A stretch of DNA of 64,000 nt from Marinobacter sp. C7 (GTDB lineage Bacteria; Pseudomonadota; Gammaproteobacteria; Pseudomonadales; Oleiphilaceae), in the NCBI RefSeq assembly GCF_022343555.1, contig NZ_JAKQZH010000001.1:1054001-1118000 (forward strand). The letters are read 5' to 3'. A model generated the notes under the pieces. It saw only the letters and a list, made by a program, of their open reading frames with translations, was not told the origin of the DNA and ran no database searches. Every line of letters begins with the position of its first letter. Within the stretch, counting starts at the first letter, position 1. Below, piece after piece: positions 58,769 to 64,000 of the stretch. A program made the translations under genes and the position numbers.

Positions 58769-60088
58769 ATGATCGCTAACGCTCGGGAATCAATACGCCG
58801 GGGGCTTTCCCGGCTTACCTCTAGCCAATTTGTTCGTAGCGTGGCCGTAGTGGGTGGAGGGATCGCAGCGGCGCAGGCGATTACCTTGGCGTTTACTCCC
58901 TTTCTCACCCGTCTTTACGGCCCTGAAGCCTTTGGAGTTTCGGCAGCATTTACGGCAGTGATGAGCATCATCACTCCACTGGCTACACTTGGATACGCGA
59001 CCGCCATCGTTATACCCGAAGGCGATAAAGAGGCAGCAGCAATTGCCCGTTTGTCGATCCTCTGTGCATTGATTCTTGCTCCTATATCGCTATTGGCTGT
59101 CCATTTGGGGCAACCTTGGATCGCGATATTGACAGGGCTGCAAGATACCCCCCAGATTCTTTACTTGATCCCGCTATCACTAATAATTACTGCGTTTCTG
59201 TCTGTTGCTAATCAGTCCGCCATTAGGAAGGGGCTTTTCAAGGCAAAGGCAAGGGCATATGTGGAAAGTGCATTGGGAACAAATTTGGGCAAGTTAGGAG
59301 GGGGGCTCGTCGCACCCTCGGGCCTGGTTTTGATTCTTCTTACACAAGCCGGACAGATGCTTAACCTCTTCATGCAGTTGCTTCGAGTCCCTCGCCAAGG
59401 AGTCCTTAAACCAAGTAACTGGATAGGTGTGCGAGGGGTTGGCGAAGCAGCAAAGGCGCAACGGGATTTTGCAGTTTACCGGATGCCTCAGAGCATAATA
59501 AGAGCGATGGCAATGGGCTTGCCAGTAATCGTTCTTACGGCATTGTTCGGTTCTGCGGAGGCTGGACAATATTCCCTTACCCTTCTGATTCTGGGCGCCC
59601 CGGCGATGCTATTGGGGGATTCTGTTGGCGAGGTTTTTTACCCAAAAATCACGCGCGCCATTACGGGAAATAAGCCGAAAGCACAGGTTCTTATAGTGAA
59701 AGCAATTGCTGTGCTGGGGTTAGTTGGGGTGGCGACCTTTGGCTTAATTGTCATCTTCGGCGATGTACTTGTGCCTTGGTTATTTGGAGCCGAATGGGGA
59801 AGGGCGGGCGAATACTCTCAGTGGGTCGCTGTCTGGATGACAGCAATGCTTGCTACTCGCCCCGCTGTAGCGTCAATGCCTGCCTTGGAACTCCAATCTG
59901 TTTTGCTTTTGTATGAGATTGTCGTTACCGCCGCTAGGGCGGCTGCTCTTTATGTAGGTTTTCTATTCGGGGACGATTTGGTGTCGATCGCAATATTTTC
60001 ACTAATTAATGTGGCAGGTTACGTTGGACTTTCGGCCGTAGTTTTGTTTAAGGCCTATAGAAGGAACTCAGAGGTTTTAAATGTATAG
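58769..60088 (+). CDS. Wzx-type oligosaccharide flippase
   Basis: ATG 58769 gives about 439 residues; TTG 58736 is an alternative. The protein has about 12-14 membrane helices in MOP/Wzx arrangement, beginning SVAVVGGGIAAAQAITLAFT. It flips undecaprenyl-linked repeat units to the periplasm. It is the second flippase in this window (the other is at 44866), which suggests two glycan systems. Confidence 0.85.
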   Translation: MIANARESIRRGLSRLTSSQFVRSVAVVGGGIAAAQAITLAFTPFLTRLYGPEAFGVSAAFTAVMSIITPLATLGYATAIVIPEGDKEAAAIARLSILCALILAPISLLAVHLGQPWIAILTGLQDTPQILYLIPLSLIITAFLSVANQSAIRKGLFKAKARAYVESALGTNLGKLGGGLVAPSGLVLILLTQAGQMLNLFMQLLRVPRQGVLKPSNWIGVRGVGEAAKAQRDFAVYRMPQSIIRAMAMGLPVIVLTALFGSAEAGQYSLTLLILGAPAMLLGDSVGEVFYPKITRAITGNKPKAQVLIVKAIAVLGLVGVATFGLIVIFGDVLVPWLFGAEWGRAGEYSQWVAVWMTAMLATRPAVASMPALELQSVLLLYEIVVTAARAAALYVGFLFGDDLVSIAIFSLINVAGYVGLSAVVLFKAYRRNSEVLNV

Positions 60089-61160
60089 CTTGATCAAAAA
60101 GATGCTTCCGTTGAGTGTCAAGCGTGAGGTGGTCACGGCGCTTAAGCGAGAAAATGTTGTTCTTCCGGATTCCAGGCGGGCGTTCATCTTTCTCGCAGCC
60201 GACTATGGCAATATCGGCGACTTGGCCATCACTGCCGCTCAGGAAGAGTTTATACGTAGTACTCTCAAAAACCATGCCTTAGTTCGGGTGCCAATTAGCA
60301 GAACACGTACGCAGCTGAGTTCAATAAAAAATCAGATTAATGATACGGACCTGGTCACTATTATTGGTGGCGGCAACATGGGCTCGTTATATCTGGACAT
60401 TGAAGAACTGCGTCAGCTGGTGATCCGCACTTTCCCTAACAACAGGATCGTCTGCTTTCCGCAAACCCTGGATTGGGACGATTCCTATCAATCCCTGCAA
60501 GCCTTGGAGCGAATCGTAAAAGTCTATTCCTCGCACCCAGATATTCACATCTTTGCGCGGGAATCTATTACCCGTAAAAAACTGGTTTCGCTATTTGCTG
60601 AATTTCCCAATGTGAAGCTTGGTTACGCGCCAGATATTGTTCTAAGTGCAAGTGGAACCGTTCTTGGGGGCAACGACGAGTCTTCGCCCTCGGGTATTCT
60701 TCGTTGCCTCCGAAACGACAAAGAGCGTTCGCTGGATGTAGAGCGAGATAGAATGTTGGAAGAAGCTCTTGCCAGTACGGGCGAGGCAGTGGAAGAAACA
60801 GACACACATACTGGTGGTGCACGTTTGTCGAAGGAAGAGTGCGCCAAGTTGCTGGCAAGCAAGGTGAATCAGTTCCGCTCGGCAAGAGTTGTCGTAACAG
60901 ACAGACTACATGGAATGATTCTCTCCACTCTTGCTGGCACTCCCTGCCTAGCGTTACCCAACGCCAACCATAAAGTACGGCAAACCTATTTGGATTGGTT
61001 AAGTCAGCATACTAGAGTCGCCTTTATTGAGCCCGAATGCTTCGAGGAGCTCCAGGAGACGCTTGATGGGCTTTTATTGGCACCGCAAGGTAATCCGAAA
61101 ATCTCGCCCTTGGACCCTAAGCTTTTCAGTCAGTTGCAGAAAGCTTTGACGGCTTCATAG
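60081..61160 (+). CDS. Polysaccharide pyruvyl transferase family protein
   Basis: The 359-residue protein has the family blocks GNIGDLAITAAQEEFI, IIGGGNMGSLYLDIEELRQL and VTDRLHGMILSTLAGTPCL. The enzyme adds pyruvate ketals from PEP to sugars, giving acidic polysaccharide. It overlaps the wzx stop by 8 bp. The substrate is not predictable here. Confidence 0.87.
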   Translation: MYSLIKKMLPLSVKREVVTALKRENVVLPDSRRAFIFLAADYGNIGDLAITAAQEEFIRSTLKNHALVRVPISRTRTQLSSIKNQINDTDLVTIIGGGNMGSLYLDIEELRQLVIRTFPNNRIVCFPQTLDWDDSYQSLQALERIVKVYSSHPDIHIFARESITRKKLVSLFAEFPNVKLGYAPDIVLSASGTVLGGNDESSPSGILRCLRNDKERSLDVERDRMLEEALASTGEAVEETDTHTGGARLSKEECAKLLASKVNQFRSARVVVTDRLHGMILSTLAGTPCLALPNANHKVRQTYLDWLSQHTRVAFIEPECFEELQETLDGLLLAPQGNPKISPLDPKLFSQLQKALTAS

Positions 61161-61255
61161 GGTCGACCCGAAGAATAAATTCATTCAAGCCTGATTTATC
61201 GAGAAATTGTTAATCGAATTAGGCTGAAATTTATATTTTGATCTGGAAGTGGTTT

Positions 61256-61879
61256 ATGAAAGTTTTTGGTATAGGTTGGGCTAAAACTGGAACAACCAGT
61301 CTCGGTACTGCGTTGTCAAGGCTTGGGTTCAATCATAAAACCCAAGACTTCGATTTCGTTGATGCGTTTTATGAGAAGGATTTTAACCGAATTTTTGATC
61401 TAACGGATAAATATGATTCGTTCGAAGACTGGCCATGGCTGCTCCTTTATGAGGAGTTCTTCGCTAGGTATCCGGACGCAAAGTTTATCCTCACCATTCG
61501 GGAGGAAATCTCTTGGATCAAGAGCTATCAAAGCATGCTCGCCGATCAGGGCAAAGCAAGTCCCAGAATGAACGAGATCCGGCAAAAACTTTATGGCTTA
61601 CCATTCCCGAATGTTACTGAGCAGCAACTAATTGCTCGTTACCGTAAACACAACGAGGACATTCTGTCTTTTTTCTCAGATAAACCTGAAAAACTACTCG
61701 TGGTAGACTGGTCAAAAGGGGATGGATATAAAGAGCTTTGTGAGTTCCTCGGAGTCGGTTTGATAGACGAGCCGTTTCCCCATGCGAATAAGGCGACCGA
61801 ACGAAAGAAAAGTAATTTATTAAGTCGCATTACAAGAAGACTTTCCCAGAAAAGCCTACTACCCGATGTCTCGAAATAA
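61256..61879 (+). CDS. P-loop sulfotransferase-like protein
   Basis: Start ATG 61256 (MKVFGIGWAKTGTTSL) gives 207 residues and follows GGAAGTGG. GWAKTGTTSLGTALSRLG is the PAPS-binding loop of Sulfotransfer_4-type proteins, and ILTIREEISWIKSYQSM the second motif region. Likely sulfates the exopolysaccharide or another glycan. It overlaps the GT2 gene by 14 bp. Confidence 0.78.
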   Translation: MKVFGIGWAKTGTTSLGTALSRLGFNHKTQDFDFVDAFYEKDFNRIFDLTDKYDSFEDWPWLLLYEEFFARYPDAKFILTIREEISWIKSYQSMLADQGKASPRMNEIRQKLYGLPFPNVTEQQLIARYRKHNEDILSFFSDKPEKLLVVDWSKGDGYKELCEFLGVGLIDEPFPHANKATERKKSNLLSRITRRLSQKSLLPDVSK

Positions 61880-62927
61880 CATGTCTACTCGGCCCGGCTT
61901 CGGTAGTGATTCGAGTTCGGAGATCACACGAGAATCGAAAGTAAGCATCGTTATTCCGGTGTACAACGTAGAGCAGTATGTTGGCGAGTGCCTTGAGTCT
62001 GTTCGGCAGCAGACCTATGAGAACGTCGAGATCATCGTGGTGGAGGACTGTTCCACTGATGACTCTTTGAAGGCGCTTGAGCCACACTTGGCGGATGAGC
62101 GGGTTCGGTTAGTTCGGCATGAGCAAAATGGTGGTTTATCAGCCGCCCGTAACACGGGTATCGAGGCAGCATCCGGTGACTTCATCGTGTTCGTGGATTC
62201 CGATGATGTTGTGGATCATCGGCTCGTCGAATGTTGTGTAAGCGAAGCGTCTAAGTCTGGTGCGGAAATTGTACTTTATGGCTTCGTGCCGTTTCAGGAT
62301 GGGGAAGATGTTAGCTTGCTCCGGAACGATGCCTCATCGACTAACATGCCTGTAGTCATCGAAGGTGTGGAGTACTTTCGTTATCACCATTTCGCATGGT
62401 TAAAATTCATTCGCTTAGATTTGCTTGATAACGACAGGATGAGATTTCCGGTCGGTCAGTATTATGAAGACTGGCCTTTTCATTGGCAGGCGGGGTTTCA
62501 AGCACAGACAATAGTTCTACTACCGGAAAATCTATATTTTTATCGCCAAAGAGGAGATTCCATTACTGGTTCGGGTGGGAAAAAGCTGTTTCATATTTTC
62601 TCTTCACAGCGACTGGTGGCGGATGTCGAGAAACAGTCATCCTCGTCAAATAGCGTTAAAAGAGTGCTAGCGAAAAAAATATATAGTGGTATTTGGTTTG
62701 TGCTTACTAATATCGATGATAGCTTGCTTCCTGAGGCGATCGCTCGGGCAAAAGAACACCTTCGTTTGATGAATCGCGAACGAAAATTCTCCACTCCTGG
62801 CTTTAAGGTTAGAGTTTTGGTTCTAGCGATGCACTTACCAGCCACGGGCTCAAAAATCGTGATTCGTATGATTCGAAAGGTTCTTCCTATGCTTTCAAAG
62901 CACCGTAGAGCCATTCGAAGAAATTGA
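61866..62927 (+). CDS. Family GT2 glycosyltransferase
   Basis: The 353-residue enzyme has a GT2 N terminus (SIVIPVYNVEQYVGECLESV) with the ligand aspartate EDCSTDDS and DXD-type VDSDDVVDH. Near residue 195 the acceptor-region ED appears (YYEDWPFHW). It transfers a sugar onto the growing repeat unit. ATG 61866 overlaps the sulfotransferase gene; ATG 61881 is an alternative. Confidence 0.88.
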   Translation: MSRNNMSTRPGFGSDSSSEITRESKVSIVIPVYNVEQYVGECLESVRQQTYENVEIIVVEDCSTDDSLKALEPHLADERVRLVRHEQNGGLSAARNTGIEAASGDFIVFVDSDDVVDHRLVECCVSEASKSGAEIVLYGFVPFQDGEDVSLLRNDASSTNMPVVIEGVEYFRYHHFAWLKFIRLDLLDNDRMRFPVGQYYEDWPFHWQAGFQAQTIVLLPENLYFYRQRGDSITGSGGKKLFHIFSSQRLVADVEKQSSSSNSVKRVLAKKIYSGIWFVLTNIDDSLLPEAIARAKEHLRLMNRERKFSTPGFKVRVLVLAMHLPATGSKIVIRMIRKVLPMLSKHRRAIRRN

Positions 62928-62966
62928 GTTGTTGGCCTCTCCCTTGTACGAGAGTTATTTAAAACT

Positions 62967-64000
62967 ATGGCCCATTATATCTTTGTAAAAAGTCGGAACC
63001 CTTCGGATTCTGAGCTTTGGATTAACCGACTTAGAGCAGTTTGCGATAATATTTCTCCTGATTTGATCAGAGGAAATGTTAAGAACAAAGTCGCGGCTTG
63101 GCCTAACATCAATGACGCCTATTATGCGGTTCAAAATAGCGATAGTGTAAAGGGTGTAGACGATGGCGTTTTAGCAATTGGCTGGATAGAACCAAATTCA
63201 GAAGATTTGGGAGGTTGTATTGGGGTCAATTCTGAATCTGATGGTTCATATGCAGTAATTAGCTCATGTGACAACAAGCTGTCATTTTATACGGATCAGT
63301 TCGGTTCCCGTACTCTTTGGTATTATCAAGATGAAAGTATTGTTGTTGTGTCGACGTCTCAAAGAGCAATTGTCAGTATTAAAGGCAGTTTTAATTTAAA
63401 TGAACAATCAGTTGCTTGGTTTCTATCCTCCGGATGTCAAGGCCCCTTTATGTCTTGGGATCAGGACATTAGGCAGGTGTTGCCGAAATATGAATATTTC
63501 TTTGATTATGAATATTGGAGAATGTCGCGTTACATTAAGCCAGGCTTAGATAGCCCGTTCCCGGGGTCAACACAGTTTGGAAATTTCTTACCATTATTCA
63601 AGAGTGCGCTATCTGGTTCAGTCCGGAAGATAGCTCGCAATTGTGGCTTAGAAAAGGTATTGCTTCCTATTTCGGGTGGCCTAGATAGTCGGACTTTATT
63701 AGGGATTTTCGAGTCAGAGGGCATATGCGATAAAATTAAGCTCGTAAATTGGGGTGTGCCAGCAAAAACAGAGGTCTTTGATGACAAAGCAGCAGCACGT
63801 CGTGTGGCAAAGTCCTTTGGTAGAGATCTCCTCGACATTGGTTTGCCATTAAATTCAACTAATTTCGATGAAGTCCTTAATAGATTCATTGAAGCTAGTG
63901 AGGGACGAATAGACCACTTCAATGCATATACGGACGGATATTTGATGTGGTCAAGGTTTTACTCTCAGGGGTATCGTTTTATTCTAAGAGGAGATCAGCC
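62967..64000 (+). CDS. Asparagine-synthase-like protein (C terminus beyond window)
   Basis: An open frame from ATG 62967 to the edge, with no stop, codes for 344 residues. An N-terminal class II amidotransferase-like half (YTDQFGSRTLWYY) is followed by the PP-loop motif PISGGLDSRTLLG. The residue after Met is Ala (MAHYIF), not the Cys nucleophile of glutamine amidotransferases, so glutamine hydrolysis is unlikely and ammonia or another nucleophile may be used. Found in polysaccharide loci for amide formation (inference). Confidence 0.75.
   Translation, partial: MAHYIFVKSRNPSDSELWINRLRAVCDNISPDLIRGNVKNKVAAWPNINDAYYAVQNSDSVKGVDDGVLAIGWIEPNSEDLGGCIGVNSESDGSYAVISSCDNKLSFYTDQFGSRTLWYYQDESIVVVSTSQRAIVSIKGSFNLNEQSVAWFLSSGCQGPFMSWDQDIRQVLPKYEYFFDYEYWRMSRYIKPGLDSPFPGSTQFGNFLPLFKSALSGSVRKIARNCGLEKVLLPISGGLDSRTLLGIFESEGICDKIKLVNWGVPAKTEVFDDKAAARRVAKSFGRDLLDIGLPLNSTNFDEVLNRFIEASEGRIDHFNAYTDGYLMWSRFYSQGYRFILRGDQ

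Noticed and set aside
61150..61175. Small hairpin GGGTCGACCC after the pyruvyltransferase gene as a terminator
   Set aside because: Five-bp stem with no loop and no T-run.

Overview
The window looks like a chromosomal segment of a marine gammaproteobacterium, most likely Marinobacter or a close relative. This rests on gene order and protein character: the kdsD-kdsC-lptCAB-rpoN-hpf-ptsN-rapZ block, mlaFEDCB-ibaG-murA-hisGDC, a pilBCD/pilA locus, and a DUF1302/DUF1329 pair beside a large LuxR-type regulator. No rRNA, tRNA, CRISPR array, insertion sequence or transposase gene was seen.

Layout. From 1 to 6435, on the minus strand, lie Kdo synthesis and LPS transport genes (kdsD, kdsC, lptC, lptA, lptB), then sigma-54 and nitrogen-PTS genes (rpoN, hpf, ptsN, rapZ, the last cut by the window edge). 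From 6606 to 18976, mostly plus strand, come the Mla phospholipid transporter, ibaG, murA, hisG, hisD, hisC, a Nif3-like gene, zapG (minus), zapE and a thiolase. From 19506 to 25794 are a DUF1302/DUF1329 envelope pair and a MalT-type LuxR regulator. From 26139 to 40324, minus strand, come an acyltransferase, a Bax-like glucosaminidase, a large lipoprotein, YfaZ, YacG, a hybrid histidine kinase, trmO, a secreted protein, coaE, pilD, pilC and pilB. The AT-richer stretch 40.5-48.2 kb holds pilA with a sigma-54 promoter, a GT-C enzyme and a polyprenyl-phosphate GT2 (candidate pilin glycosylation), two sulfotransferases, a flippase and a GT4. Then follow an RNA-processing-type metallo-beta-lactamase gene, cysQ and rfaH. 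From 51.6 kb to the end is an exopolysaccharide operon (yjbH-like, lipoprotein, wza, wzb, wzc, wzx, pyruvyltransferase, sulfotransferase, GT2, asparagine-synthase-like, running off the edge).

The most striking structure is a family of about 50 copies of a 30-bp palindrome (arms GGGGTCWGAWGAA and TTCWTCWGACCCC around a 4-5 nt centre). They sit in clusters of 1-5 in gaps between genes. Position 10 of the arm is paired in every copy, while position 7 is often mismatched. One cluster is an exact 67-bp tandem array. In coaE and trmO the repeats appear to be translated as the N terminus. The repeats are absent from the glycan regions 40.5-49.6 kb and 51.4-64 kb. A separate long structured inverted repeat lies between hisD and hisC.

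A second notable point is a perfect 13-bp ops element (recruitment site for RfaH) inside the first codons of the exopolysaccharide operon's first gene, directly downstream of rfaH. This gives a simple regulatory model: RfaH acts in cis-neighbourhood on the long wza-wzb-wzc operon. CysQ and three sulfotransferases suggest sulfated surface glycans.
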